From positions 434,001-498,000 of the forward strand of contig CADCXA010000042.1 of NCBI GenBank assembly GCA_902806565.1: a stretch of DNA of 64,000 nt, written 5' to 3'. A model generated the notes under the pieces. It had not been told where the DNA came from. It searched no databases and was given only the letters and a program-made list of their open reading frames with translations. The translations under genes and the position numbers were made by a program. The DNA comes from Hypoxylon rubiginosum. Taxonomy: Eukaryota; Ascomycota; Sordariomycetes; Xylariales; Hypoxylaceae. This document shows, piece by piece, positions 21,470-33,189 of this stretch; position 1 is the stretch's first letter; every line of letters begins with the position of its first letter.

Positions 21470-22197
21470 CACCTAGCAAGATTCGTACCCTGAACCAGCC
21501 TAGCTCGGAAGCCGCTCAATTGATGAGAGTCCGGAGCTGCGTGGGTAGAAAGTGGAAAAGCCACATAAATAGGTAGTTTTTAGCTGGTAGAAAATGCGAA
21601 CATATTCCACTCATGCGTATTGCCCTAAAAATAACATCGACAAGATCTAATACTCTTGAATTTAGTCAGAATTCGATCCGTACATCGGCCCCTGTCTACT
21701 TAGCGGGCCCCCTATCCGTTGAAAGCGGGATCCGCGCGGCAAAATTGCCGTTAGAGACCCGCGAAAGCCGGACCTACGGACTTTAAGGTGGACCCGATGC
21801 ATGATATAGGGCTTACCTACAACTAGGATCCTCTTATATCTTCTTACGTGAACTAGACACTGCCTCTCTACCTCCCTACCAATGGTTCTAGAGATATTGT
21901 CCTAGTCTATTTGACAGTCTGGCCTAGGATTGGGCGGAATTAATTCTAGAACTTATCCATATGCATCCCTGGTATATTCCTAGAATCCCGCCCCGGATTT
22001 TCGTCGCTGAGATATCGTGGCTGGTCGGCAAACAGTGTAATCCGCTCAGTGACCAGGTCTAGCTGACTGTAGGGATACATATACTTCGCTTACCATCAAA
22101 TACGTATATAAAGAGCTTGCTGCTTCTGAATGTTTGAAATATCATGAACTTGACCAAGCGTATCCAGGAACTGTAAATCTAGGCCATTAACAACACC
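21470..22197. other. intergenic region with a GC-rich palindromic patch
   Basis: No gene is supported. At about 21690-21790 a GC-rich patch stands out from AT-rich surroundings; it contains the short inverted repeat CGGCAA-AA-TTGCCG (21737-21750) and weaker flanking complementarity. It could be a decayed mobile-element remnant. Confidence 0.45.
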
Positions 22198-23229
22198 ATG
22201 GCTTTCAAGCTCGCCGAGGTCGACACACTGACCATCCACGCCATCGTCAACGACGAGATCGACCAGATCTCGCCGTCGCCGCACCCGGCCGTCAAGCACC
22301 CTCAGTCGTTCATGGGCGCCCCGCTAAAGCCGCTCCCGGCCGGTACACAACGCGGCGGCGCGTCGCTGCAGATGCGCATGGACAGCCTGTGCTGCGGCGC
22401 CCACGGGCTGTCGCTGCTGATCACGGTGACCAAAGATGGAAAATCGCACAGCCTGCTCTTCGACGCTGGGCCGGAGGAGGCTGTTTGGGAGCGTAACGTG
22501 ACGAGACTGGGTCTGGACCCGAGCGCGATCGAGAGGATCGTGCTGTCGCACTGGCACCGCGACCACTCGGGCGGGATCCTCAGCGCGGTCCGGATGATCG
22601 AGGCGGCGAAGAAAGACTCGGACTCGGGAGACGCGCAGAAGGTCGTGGTGGACCTGCACCCGGACCGCCCCGACTTCCGCGGCGTCATGGCCCACGAGCC
22701 CATCTCGCTAGAGCCCGACCCGAGCTTCGCCGAGATCGAGGAGGCGGGCGCCGCGGTGTTCACCAGCGACGAGGTACACACGGCGCTCGACGACACGTTT
22801 CTCATCTCCGGGTCGATTCCCAGACGGACGTCGTACGAAGGCGGCATCCGGAGCGGCATTCGGTTTACCCCGGAAGGGAAATGGGAGAAGGATGAATTGA
22901 TCATGGATGAGCGACTAGTCATGTGTAACCTCAAAGGTAGGGGGCTCGTCGTGTTCACCGGCTGCAGCCACGCCGGCGTGGTGAATGTCGCAAGGCACGC
23001 AATTGAGTTAGGGGGCGGTGTCCCTTTCTACACTCTCGTCGGCGGATACCATCTCGCTGACGGCACGCTGGAGAAGTTGGAGAAGTCAATGCAGGATTTG
23101 AAGGCCCTGAAACCTCAAGTCCTCATGCCTGGACATTGTACTGGATGGCGGTTCAAGGTCGCGATTGAGAAAGAGATGCCGGGGTGTATGGCCCCTATAT
23201 TTGGTGGTACGAAATATGAGCTTATTTAA
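22198..23229 (+). CDS. metallo-beta-lactamase-fold hydrolase, 343 aa, single exon
   Basis: An intact intronless frame. The metal-binding signature HxHxDH is HWHRDH at residues 118-123; later ligand motifs are GCSHAGVVN (about 261), GGYHLADG (about 282) and MPGHCTGW (about 310). The arrangement matches the MBL-fold group annotated as 7,8-dihydropterin-6-methyl-4-(beta-D-ribofuranosyl)-aminobenzene-5'-phosphate synthase-like, whose fungal members have no proven substrate. No signal peptide is seen, so it is probably cytosolic. The 5' half is GC-rich relative to both flanks, and the gene sits alone between AT-rich spacers, which could mean horizontal origin but is not evidence on its own. Confidence 0.88.
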   Translation: MAFKLAEVDTLTIHAIVNDEIDQISPSPHPAVKHPQSFMGAPLKPLPAGTQRGGASLQMRMDSLCCGAHGLSLLITVTKDGKSHSLLFDAGPEEAVWERNVTRLGLDPSAIERIVLSHWHRDHSGGILSAVRMIEAAKKDSDSGDAQKVVVDLHPDRPDFRGVMAHEPISLEPDPSFAEIEEAGAAVFTSDEVHTALDDTFLISGSIPRRTSYEGGIRSGIRFTPEGKWEKDELIMDERLVMCNLKGRGLVVFTGCSHAGVVNVARHAIELGGGVPFYTLVGGYHLADGTLEKLEKSMQDLKALKPQVLMPGHCTGWRFKVAIEKEMPGCMAPIFGGTKYELI

Positions 23230-24212
23230 AATGGAAAAGGGAGAGAAATGTAAGCCACGTCTCTACTCATAGAATCGGATATTCGAGGAATGACTTTTAG
23301 TCTGGTAGTTACATTTTAGGGCAAGTAATAATATAAAGTTTAAGATGAAGTATGCTTACCTAATATGTCAAGAACTCTGCCTCGAGGTCCTTTTAAGGTT
23401 TCTTGAATTCTCTTTCTTGATAACACCCCTTAGCATTATCTGTCTCCCTCTCTTTCTCTTCTTCCAACCTACGCCAGACGAAGCTAGTATTTCTCTTTTT
23501 AATAGACCTTTCACACTATGCTCAGTCTCAAAACTGGACATTTAGCATTGAGCTCTTCTAGGGTCTTGGGAATGTCTCTCGTTGAAGAGTATAAAACGGC
23601 GAACACTTGCTCGCGGAGATACAGAACCCGAGCCTCTATCGGTATATCTTCCCCGAGCTAGCTCCCAGTTAGGAAGCAGAAAATTAGCCATGTTCATGTC
23701 CAACTTTTTTCAGCCGACTGTACGACCCCTTTCAATGCTTTTTTTATTAAAGCTGATATCATCATCGAATACCTAATGCAAGCCACGGCACACGCAGCTT
23801 GTGGAATGCGACCGCTAGGTTCTCCGGAAGCCAACGCCTTCTCTTTTAGGAAACCGCCGCGGCACTAGAATGCCGGACTACGATTAAGCTTGTACGCGGC
23901 CCGCCGTGTCTTGTATACCCCAGCTACTTTCTCGCCCAATCGTCTGGCCCACGGGCTACGGACATAACCCGTTCGATGCAACAGCATGTCAGGGTATCCA
24001 TGATTGGCTTCTTTTTCGAACCTGCACGACGCACTCCACGACAGCGCCATTTTGCATATGATATCGCACGTGGGCCCCCGTATTCGTCGGCCACACAGAA
24101 TGAGTGCATTATAAATACTGGGGATCTCTGTAGGTCGTCGAATTACTGGGGCTGAGATGTGAAGCTTCAGAATTGTTTTCGGCTTCCTTCCCCGTCGTAG
24201 AACATTTGCATC
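23230..24212. other. intergenic region
   Basis: About 980 bp with no gene seen. The left part is pyrimidine-rich and AT-rich; the right 150 bases form the presumptive promoter of the acid phosphatase. Confidence 0.5.
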
Positions 24213-25792
24213 ATGGTGAATGTGCTCACGTCCATGAAGGGACTGCCGGTCCTAGCTGGCTGTGTATTCGCCGCGGCCAGCTATCCGACAATACCTATCG
24301 ACTTGACAACACCCGTCCAGCAACGTCTTGCTATAAACGGCCCCAACTGTAAGTAGAGAAGACTAACTAGGAATAGTAGTCGTCATTAGAACTCAGTTAC
24401 TTTATACTAATATGAGTCTGTTGCTTTTTAGCTGTCGCTATCGGCTGGAACACCTACCAAGAGTTAGATCAACCGTGTGTTCAGTATGGAACGTCTAGCA
24501 ATGCACTCACTCTTCAAGCTTGTTCAACCTCTTCGGTGACATATGCTACATCACGCACTTATTCCAACGCGGTCACTCTTACAGGTCTGTCTTCGGCTAC
24601 GACGTACTATTACAAGATTGTATCGACGAACTCCAGTGTCGAACATTTCTTTAGTCCGCGAGTGGCAGGTGACACAACCCCCTTTTCCCTAAATGCCGTG
24701 ATCGACATGGGAGTCTATGGCGCAGACGGATACACCATCCAAATGGATCAGACCAAAAGGGACACAATCCCTACCATTGACCCGTCGCTGAATCATACAA
24801 CCATCTATCAACTAGCAAACACAGTCGATGACTATGAGTTCATCGTGCACCCTGGCGATTTCGCCTACGCCGATGACTGGTTCTACAAGGCCAAGAACCT
24901 TCTCGATGGCGAGGACGCATTTCAAGCTATTCTAGAGGAGTTCTACTCTCAGCTTTCGCCCATATCCGGCCGTAAGGTTTATATGGCCAGTCCCGGAAAC
25001 CACGAAGCCGCGTGCCAGGAAATCCCCTACACCACGGGCTTGTGCCCCGCGGGACAGAAGAATTTCACGGACTTCATGACAAGGTTCGGGGAAACCATGT
25101 CGACAGCGTTCCCGTCCACGTCGACGGTTGAGACTGCCAAGGTCAACGCCAATAAAGCGCAACTGTTGGCGAACCCGCCGTTCTGGTACTCATTCGAGTA
25201 CGGCATGGTGCATTTCATCATGATTAACACCGAGACCGACTTCGACGACGCGCCGGACGGACAGGGTGGGTCTGCCGGGCTCAACAGCGGACCCTTCGGG
25301 GTGGCGGATCAGCAACTCGAATTTCTCGAGGCCGACCTGGCTTCCGTCGACCGCACCGTGACACCTTGGCTGCTCGTCGGCGGTCACCGCCCATGGTACA
25401 CGACGGGCGGCAGCGGCTGCGACCCGTGCCAGGCGGCGTTCGAGCCGTTACTGTACAAGTACGGGGTGGATCTGGCCATTTTCGGGCACGTGCACAACTC
25501 GCAGCGATTTCAACCGGTCTACAACAACACGGCAGACTCTAAGGGTATGGACGACCCGACGGCGCCTATGTACATCGTGGCGGGCGGCGCGGGCAACATC
25601 GAGGGCCTCAGCGCGGTGGGGAGCAACCTGACATACAACTCGTTCGCGTACGCCGACGACTTTAGTTACGCCAAGGTCAGCTTCCTGGACGCGAACAACT
25701 TGCAGGTCGACTTCATCCGGTCCGCTACAGGCGAGGTGCTGGATACTTCGGTGCTGTACAAGTCGCATACGGAACAGTTTGTTGTGCAATAA
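24213..25792 (+). CDS. secreted purple acid phosphatase, 498 aa, 2 exons
   Basis: Exons 24213-24348 and 24432-25792 (83-bp intron, GTAAGT...TTTTTAG). This is a binuclear-metal phosphomonoesterase, secreted or wall-associated, used to scavenge phosphate. All five metallophosphatase motifs are present: Asp137 (AVIDMGVYG), GDFAY with Asp188/Tyr191, GNHE with Asn235/His236, VGGHRPWY His364, and GHVH His398/His400. An N-terminal signal peptide (about residues 1-23) and a fibronectin-III-like domain (about 45-130) precede the catalytic domain. Many N-x-S/T sites suggest glycosylation. Phosphate-responsive regulation would be expected from relatives but no regulatory site was identified. Confidence 0.93.
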
Positions 25793-26567
25793 GCTACCTC
25801 GGCTGCTCAGGTAGCTGGCTACTGAAGAATAGGAGTCCACAGTATGAATTACGAATATTAATACAATAGTGTGAACTAGCCCCTGAATTACCCGACCTTG
25901 CTGGGCAACGTCGTAGCTTGCCCACCACTGCTGGGAAAATAGGTACTTACCTGGGCAACTAGACGCCTAAGGCAGGTACTCAAAAGGTGGGAAGGTAGGT
26001 AAAAGATGCATTTATATACAAGATACCAAATATACGTATTTTATTTATTCGAATAACCGTCCGTGCGGCGAAACTTTATTTTACCTGCTTAACCGAACGC
26101 GAGGAAAATCTTTTATCGTAAACGAATAATAATCAGAGGCAATCACCAAGTCCATCGTCTAAAAGGAACCTAGTCAACCTTGCCAGTCCTCCTTTTATGA
26201 CACCCAACGCACTGGTTCCCAAGTTCATTCATCGTGTTCTGAGCCTTGTTAAGTAAACCTTTGGTTTATTTAACTTGGCCATTACAGCAGTGTTTATTTC
26301 TAGAGCCCGCGACGACGCCTTAGGCACTTCGACGTGCGTGCATCGTGCGTAGCCCTGGCCCTAGTGCACATTCGAGGTGAGTACCTAAAGTGCCCTGAGT
26401 CAACAATCATCCATCCAGTCTCTCACTCCCCACACACTCAACCCGTCTGAATCCCCATGATGACGCTGGTGGATTCTCTCCGATATGGTACCTCGTATCG
26501 AACGAATGCAGATTGACTTACAGCTCATCAGATTCGTATCAAATCGATAAAAACATCCAATCCAACA
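25793..26567. other. intergenic region
   Basis: 775 bp with no gene. It contains several TGGGCAAC and CTGGG repeats at about 25890-25965 and an AT-rich middle. Confidence 0.5.
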
Positions 26568-28187
26568 ATGGCCAACGGCATGTCCAAAGCGCAGGAACCG
26601 CGCCTGCAATGCCTTCCATTGGAAATCCGATGGCAGATTCTAGAATCACTGTCGGACGTGCGCTCCCTCGCTCGCGCTGTTCTGACTTGCCGTGCCCTGT
26701 ATTCGGCATTCAAGGCGAAGGAAGCCGACCTCCCTACCACCGTGCTCACCAACTGTATCGGGCACGAAGTTCTTCCCGAAGCTGTCATCGTGTATCAGTG
26801 CCGCCCGCCCTTCCTCAGTACTCTCGTGTCGAGTTTGCTTGTCAGTCCGAACGAGCTCACCTGGGAAGAATCGCGTCGGGCGCGTAAATACACCCAGGAG
26901 TTCATCTGGCAACTAAGACACCGCAAGCTCCCCTTCCCGGTCAAGTTTTCCATGTGCGAAGCCATCGACCTCGCCGACCTCCACACCCAGGCCGTCGAGC
27001 CTCTGACGCAAAAGTTCATCCAGTCGTGCGCCCGAGAGCCGATCACGATGCCGTCCGTGGACTTGGCAGACAGCCTGCAGGCGCGCCCCGCGACCCGCCT
27101 CGAGAAGGACCGCATCGCGCGAGCGCTGTACCGCTTCGAATTATTCCGCAAACTGTTTGGATGCTATGGCGATAGGATCGAGCATATGCCCCCGAGTGCA
27201 CAGCTGGTGCCGCATGCTTACAACTTCTTCAAGCGGTACGCTCCTTGGGAGATCGCGCAGATAGCCACCATCTACGACTTTCTCGGCCGCGAAATCTTGC
27301 CAGGTACGTACACGATGTGCTTTTTGACGGCACGTCGAAAAGCCCGGGGCGTTACGTTTTGATGGCTAACTTTTGTAACTATCGTAGCGATGACCGACGT
27401 CGCGGAGCACGATGTCTCGTACGGAGCGCACGCTCTAGACTACTCAGAGCTCTGGAACGGACGCATCGACCACCCGGCGGTCCAGCACATTCTGACACTA
27501 GGGCTCCGCAAGATCCAAGAGATCGGCGCGTGCGACACGTTCAAGAGCCGGGTCGAGATGCTAGGGACGGCGACGATTGAGAATTATTATTTTTTTAATA
27601 ACGCTATGCGCTTTATCGACTTCTACCAGGCGTCCGGACAGGGAACCGGCCTGCTGACCGGGAAGCCGTTCCACGACGACGGCGACACGGGCGGGAGGGT
27701 GATGCACCAGATGGCGTGGGCCCCCGGCCGGTACTGGTTCAACGATCCGGTCGACTGGCTGGACCGCCGCTGGGGCCACGTCATGTGGGACCACGAGCGC
27801 TTCCAGGACCTCGGTGTCATGGGCCCGCCCGGCCCCCCGTTCGGCCACTCGTGGAGCCGCGCCCACGGGTCGGAGCGAGGGATCCCCGAAGACGAGATGG
27901 AGGCGTCCGTGAAGGAGAGATGCAGGATCTGGTCCCGCGGAGGAAGGGGATACTGGACGAAGAACGACAGCTCCCGCGTCGTGTATCCTCGCGGAGTAGA
28001 TCCGTTTGCCGCCGCCGCGAGCGACGCCCAGAGCCCCCAGGACGCCAACATCCAGAACACCGCTGCGAGCAACGCACCGACTGCCACTACTTCGTCTCTC
28101 GGGTTCATGAACGAGCCGCGGGCCCCGTGGTATTATCGTCTGGCCAGACGAATCTTCAGACGTCATCGACGTCATAGACATCATTAG
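26568..28187 (+). CDS. F-box-like protein B, 511 aa, 2 exons
   Basis: Exons 26568-27303 and 27388-28187 (84-bp intron, GTACGT...CGTAG). An F-box-like segment lies at residues about 12-50 (LQCLPLEIRWQILESLSDVRSL...AVLTCRALYSAF). Then comes a long helical region with RALYRFELFRKLFG, a KRYAPWEIAQIATIYDFLGR block, and a C-terminal WGHVMWDHERFQDLGV block. The same order of motifs occurs in F-box-like protein A. The end is low complexity, finishing in an Arg/His-rich stretch (RRIFRRHRRHRHH). A role as an SCF substrate adaptor is inferred from the F-box only. Exon 2 is GC-rich. Confidence 0.8.
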
Positions 28188-28477
28188 GGTGAGGCATTCC
28201 GCATCGGAGAGAACGATGCCGCTGGGACATATAATGTCTCTGGTCTAGGAGACCTGCATGAAGTCAACAGGCGTGTGTTTTAATAAGTCTTTGCAATCAG
28301 AGCTAAGAGCTAAAGGAAGGATAGCAGAGATACCTAAGTAATTAGGTAGCTACCTTGATAATTGACAAAAAGACACATCATGAGAAACAAGAGACCTTAC
28401 AAGTTGTGATATAAACTTCTGGTTTTTTTCCCTAAATATTTTAACCCTAATAGTAGTTGTAAAACTGAATAACTTTT

Positions 28478-29281
28478 TTATAACGCAACAGCAGCGCCAA
28501 CAAGGCCAACGGCTAAAGCTGCCACGGCGTGCATACCGGTCTCCCTAGCCCCGGCATTCTGGGTTGGCGTCGCGGAGGAGAGTATGCTGCTGGCGGCACT
28601 GTTCGCGGCATCACTAGCCGACGCCCCAGGGTTGCCAACAGTCGTCGTCGTCGATATAGAAGAAGATACAGCATCGGAAGAGGCCACCGTAGAAGTCACC
28701 GTCGCAGCGCCGACCTTCACCGTAGCGCTTCCAGAAGAAGTAATAGTAGCAGTCGACTTGGCGCCGGATCCCGTTCCAGTCGCCGTCGTCGTGGTCGCAC
28801 CATCCGCCGTAGTAGTAGCTTCGACCTTGCAAGCGCCGGCCGAGAAGCTCGAGTACACGGTCAGCAGCTCGTCGAGCTGGCTGGTGATGACGCCGGGCGG
28901 CGCGCCCATGTCGCCGGAGCACGAGGTCGCGAGGGCGACGAGGTTGGAGCTCTGCGCCGAGAGGTACGAGTACATGTCCAGGTTGTACGAAGTAAAAGCC
29001 GAGGCCAGCGCTTTGGGTAGTTGTACGCCAAAGTCGCACAGGCCCGCGACCCCGGACTCGGCCATGCCGCCGTCGGCGTTGTCGTTGAGGGCGTCCTGCA
29101 GCGACGGCGCGGGCGTCGGGATCGCGCCCGACCACGACTCGATCCGCGACAGGCACCCCGGCGACGTGGAGGTGGTCTCGGGGTCGGCGGCCGTGGTCTT
29201 GCGCGGGAGCAGCGCGGGCATCGGCACCTGGGCGCACGCGCTAGCGGTTAGCGCCGCGAGGAAGAGTGCTTTGGTATACAT
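28478..29281 (-). CDS. GPI-anchored Ser/Thr-rich cell-surface protein, 267 aa
   Basis: A single exon. Residues 1-18 (MYTKALFLAALTASACAQ) form a signal peptide. A cysteine-containing N-terminal domain follows (residues about 40-150; Cys in PGCLSRIESW, GLCDFGV, TSCSGDMG and GACKVE). A Ser/Thr/Ala-rich region follows (about 152-240), as in mucin-like wall stalks. The C-terminus is hydrophobic (HAVAALAVGLVGAAVAL) behind small residues, typical of a GPI-anchor signal. The domain resembles proteins named infection-structure-specific protein in plant-associated Sordariomycetes, but no function is established. It is convergent with F-box-like protein B. Confidence 0.85.
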   Translation of the reverse strand: MYTKALFLAALTASACAQVPMPALLPRKTTAADPETTSTSPGCLSRIESWSGAIPTPAPSLQDALNDNADGGMAESGVAGLCDFGVQLPKALASAFTSYNLDMYSYLSAQSSNLVALATSCSGDMGAPPGVITSQLDELLTVYSSFSAGACKVEATTTADGATTTTATGTGSGAKSTATITSSGSATVKVGAATVTSTVASSDAVSSSISTTTTVGNPGASASDAANSAASSILSSATPTQNAGARETGMHAVAALAVGLVGAAVAL

Positions 29282-30527
29282 CGTATTGTTCGTTGTTTAT
29301 TTGTTGGTATTGCTGCAAAGGAGTGTGGTGGCCAGGAAGAGCGAGAAGTTCTAGCTGACGTTATGAAGAGCGGCGGATATCCTAGTCACCGTGATATATA
29401 GGCCATGAATGAAATTGAATCGTATCGGATTCGTAATATACAAATAAGCCCGGTCGTGAAAGCAGCGGTAACACACGTTCGGTGAGCCACCAACATCTCG
29501 AGACGGGCTCATGGGCTCTTTTATAAGACAAAAGTTGAGCGCCCCCTTAATATTACCAAGAACGGCATGCGCTATGATGTATTGGGGCATAGTCATGTCC
29601 AGGGGTCCTGCTTTGCCGGGATTGCGACGGGGGACGGGGGTCGGCTCCAAAGCTTTTGGAGGAATTCAGGAGCTAAGCTGAGCTGCATGTTGGACTGGTG
29701 AACTTCTATTTAAAATGTCAATAGCTGTTCCAATTCCTGCTCTGAACCTCATGATCGTCATATGCAGTGACAGCATACATGTACTCACTACTGAAGCCCA
29801 ATTGTGATGTCTCTATCACGACCTGGAAAAACTCAATAATAGGAGGTACCTATCCTTGTGCCTGAATCCCGTAAGCGACAATTACATTCGCATTACCGAA
29901 GGTATTTCTCGCGAGTCGACCCCCGGCAACTCTTCGTCCAGGTTTCTAGGCGGGTGGCCCACTTGCGCTGCCACGAAACCCATCATGACCGAAATGAGAA
30001 AACCAAACATGGTCAAGACTCAAAATCGAAATCCTTATGATAAAAATAGCCCACCTCAAGCGATCTCTTTCTGTTTGTCATCTGTTGTGTGCCGCCAATT
30101 CCTTCCGGAATATCATGGTGAGCTATGAGCTACAGATCTGGGAGATCGATGGCAAAATGAAGTCATCGCAGACAAACCAACAGAGGTTTGCGTACATGAT
30201 AATACGTGACAAGCTGGCTTCTCATCGGTTTGGTTTGCACTAGGAGACTCGTAGCATATTTATTTAGAAATTAGAAATTCCAATCTGTCCTCGTCTCATG
30301 ACATTTTACTGTGCGGGGACAGCAAATTAGACTACCGCCAAGACCCCAGACTACAATGTAAGCAGCTGCCAGTACTTTTCACGTGGCACACGACGTTTAT
30401 TGCAAAAAATCATCGTTTAACTTAACCCATTCGACTGTAAAAATTTGACTCATATGGCGGCGACCCTCTCGGGAGACTAAAAGATGCACATATGCTTTAA
30501 GCAAAAACATTAAAAATCCAAAAGAAA
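29282..30527. other. intergenic region upstream of the GPI protein gene
   Basis: About 1.25 kb with only short unremarkable frames. No gene supported. Confidence 0.5.
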
Positions 30528-30619
30528 GGGGCTTCGCCGGGACTCGAACCCGGGACCACTCGCAATTGAGCTTAAGGGTTAACCCTAAGCGAGTATCATA
30601 CCGCTAGACCACGAAGCCC
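30528..30619 (-). tRNA. tRNA-Pro(AGG) with an anticodon-loop intron
   Basis: The minus strand folds as a 92-nt tRNA. The acceptor stem is GGGCTTC/GAAGCCC with discriminator C; a D-arm follows (GTCTAGCGGTATGAT). The anticodon stem is CTCGC/GCGAG with loop TTAGGG, giving anticodon AGG. The T-arm is CCCGGGTTCGAGTCCCGG. About 17-18 nt starting with TTAACCC, directly after the anticodon loop purine (position 37), form the intron at the canonical 37/38 site. Internal A and B box sequences are present. The transcript should end in the T-run just 3' (TTTCTTTTGG on the minus strand). Confidence 0.95.
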
Positions 30620-31995
30620 ATGATAATTGTAATTCCAATGTTGCTAAAATCTTTCTTAATTATTGTATATATAGTTTTTACCACAATGAGCATCTTCGCT
30701 TCTTAACAACAACAAAACTAATAAATTAATCAGTCTCTGGATACATCTGAATTCGTTTCTACATTCCTCATATATGCAATCTTGACGCACTTATTTTGTA
30801 TCCTATCCCGATAATATAGACATGGCTTTCAGCGCGAGACCGGCTGTCCCAGTTGCGAAGAATACACGGCAACAATAATCGCATCCAGGGGCTTAGGTCT
30901 TCGATGCCAAGCATGTACCCAAGGGGCCCATTCTTCGACTCGCACACCGCCCATTGAACGTCTCTCAAGTGCCTGTGTGTAGGCATATGCACACAAGTTG
31001 TGTGAACCTTCTCATAGTGCTAGCGATGTTCCCGTTGGGGGTTTTTTTCCCAATAGAAAAATGTCGTGATATTATTTCTACGGTTCAACCCCATATCACG
31101 TTAACTCTAGGCAACTTCGCAAATTCAAATGAAAGAGGCTACTTTTTTTCTTCTTTCGATGTAGAGTATCGTGGACCGGATTACAGGTTTCGAAACTAGA
31201 TAGATACTGTCTGGTTCTATTATACATTTTACAGCGAACGATTTCCTGATTCTTATGACAATATATATGGTCGGCATCTAAGAGGGACCCAATGAGAATA
31301 CCTAGGTAGAGTACAATGCTTTCATATTCGCTATCGCAAGGTACGTATCCTGAAGCTAAGAGGACGACATTAAACGAGACTCTACATTATCAGCTGAGAA
31401 GGCTGTCTCTGAGACACCACACAAGCCGAAACGGCTATGCATTTACGTCAAGGCTTTAAGGAGAAAGTAGGCTGGCTTCCTAACACTGAGATGACATGTA
31501 CTCTCTAAGTCGGGTTGCTACGTGTTTGTCAAGACCTTGGGCTTAATGGCAGATGTGCTCAAGCAATTATCTCGCAGCCGGCGGGTCTACAGGTAATAAC
31601 TAAGAGTATTTAATGCCATGAGAATGCCTACGATTTCTCTCCCCATGGCCATAACCTTGAGAACAAGTAAGGTAGTGAAGATTACTTAAGGAGACTGTTC
31701 GAGATTGGTCTTAATGAAGCTGGTGCGTGTAGGAATGTTGATAGGATTTAATACACCTGTTACACCCATTTACTAGACATGTGAGCAAGTTATCCCTTCC
31801 ATTGCAACGTCGAAAAGGGGGCTAACAAGATCTCCGGATTGATAGACTAGTTCGATCACCGCAGGATAATGATGTATTGGAATCATGTCTGGGTAACATT
31901 CATGGAAGATGACTTCATATCGGCAAAATAAGCAAGCGTCTTTCTTAATTTAATGAACGACTTTAAACTTCCATCTGTTCAACCCAGTGCTAGCA
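30620..31995. other. intergenic region
   Basis: About 1.4 kb, AT-rich, no supported gene. It holds one ATACCTAGGTAG motif at about 31299. Confidence 0.5.
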
Positions 31996-33189
31996 TTAGT
32001 GCCAGTCCTCAGATCCCTCATGACCTAGGTCAAACCGAACCACACGCCGAAAAATAGGGCCGCTCGATTTACCATCACGACCGGGCTGTATGCGGGGGTG
32101 TATGGTCTGTTGGATGGCCTTCGCATTAGACAAATTCGAAATGGAGATGTCCAATCCAAGCCTTCTGAGCCTATCGAGTTCGTGAGAAGAGTGATCTGCC
32201 CCTAATCTCTGTACCAAAGCGTCGAAGTCATCAACATTGATGGTTACAGGAGTGCTGGCACTGGACCCAAATAGTCGAGCTTCGAAAATAGGATCCCTGA
32301 ATTCTGGTACTCGAAAGCGGTATGCTATGTGATCGATGACCTTTAGCTGTGGGAAGGCGTCTGCGTTATGGAAAATATGTAGCCTGCCAAAATTCATGCC
32401 CATTGAGGTGTAATCTAGGGTGATATTTTGGACGCATTGAGCGATGACTTTGGGTATGTTTGGGGGATAGTCGGAGACGATGAGGCTATCTCGACTAGGA
32501 TCGAACCAACCCCAATTATTCATGGACCGGTTGGGGTTGGGGTCAGGTTGAGATTCTTCGTCAAAGCCAGACTGAGATGTTTCATCTTCATAGTCAGACT
32601 CGGGTGTTTCGGACTCTGGCGTTTCGGACTCTGGCGGAATTGGGTTGAGAGGAAGCGAATAGGGGTCTCTAACCGGCACAAGTCGACCATGGTGACATGC
32701 TACAGCTCGAGATTCCCGACAGACCTGTGCTGTGATGGGCGGTGTGGATCTCGGATACCCATATTTTGTCAACCTATTGTTTAACACACTAACAAATTTC
32801 GGATGAGTAGCGTAGCCCCAGACCATCGCCCGAATTTCAGGAGGGAGGTTCCTAAATAGGTGGAATTGACGTCGAAAATCAAATAACTTGGACAACGCGC
32901 GAATGTCTGTGCGAAGGCTCTCTGCTACAGGGTCGTGGAGGCTGATGTATTCACTGAGTTCTTCGAGAACGAATGATTCGAGAAAAACGACTTGCTTAGG
33001 AGTAATCCATTTCTGGTTTCGTTGATTGGCGTGGACAGTGGTAGGACCATCTCTAGTATAAACAAATGCGTCTTTGAGAAGTGGCATATCCAATTTCTTC
33101 CGAAATCTGTCTGTATGTATAGCTTGCTCAAGTATGTCCTTGAAGCTGCTTAGCTGGTGGCCACTGTAGCGAATGACTTGGTTGGCCAT
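31996..33189 (-). CDS. 2EXR-domain protein, 397 aa
   Basis: A single open frame; ATG at 33189 (MANQVIRYSG) is chosen, although the frame extends upstream to 33294 with a less typical N-terminus. The 2EXR motif, a short fungal-specific domain of unknown function, is seen at residues about 110-130 (FHLFRNLPPEIRAMVWGYA), followed by PPITAQVCRESRAVA, the usual second half. An acidic Ser/Pro/Glu insertion with ESETPESETPESD repeats follows (about 190-225). These proteins form large, fast-evolving families in Sordariomycetes. No function can be assigned. Confidence 0.82.
   Translation of the reverse strand: MANQVIRYSGHQLSSFKDILEQAIHTDRFRKKLDMPLLKDAFVYTRDGPTTVHANQRNQKWITPKQVVFLESFVLEELSEYISLHDPVAESLRTDIRALSKLFDFRRQFHLFRNLPPEIRAMVWGYATHPKFVSVLNNRLTKYGYPRSTPPITAQVCRESRAVACHHGRLVPVRDPYSLPLNPIPPESETPESETPESDYEDETSQSGFDEESQPDPNPNRSMNNWGWFDPSRDSLIVSDYPPNIPKVIAQCVQNITLDYTSMGMNFGRLHIFHNADAFPQLKVIDHIAYRFRVPEFRDPIFEARLFGSSASTPVTINVDDFDALVQRLGADHSSHELDRLRRLGLDISISNLSNAKAIQQTIHPRIQPGRDGKSSGPIFRRVVRFDLGHEGSEDWH

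Noticed and set aside
27561..28184. 207-codon minus-strand frame
   Set aside because: Antisense shadow of the GC-rich second exon of F-box-like protein B.
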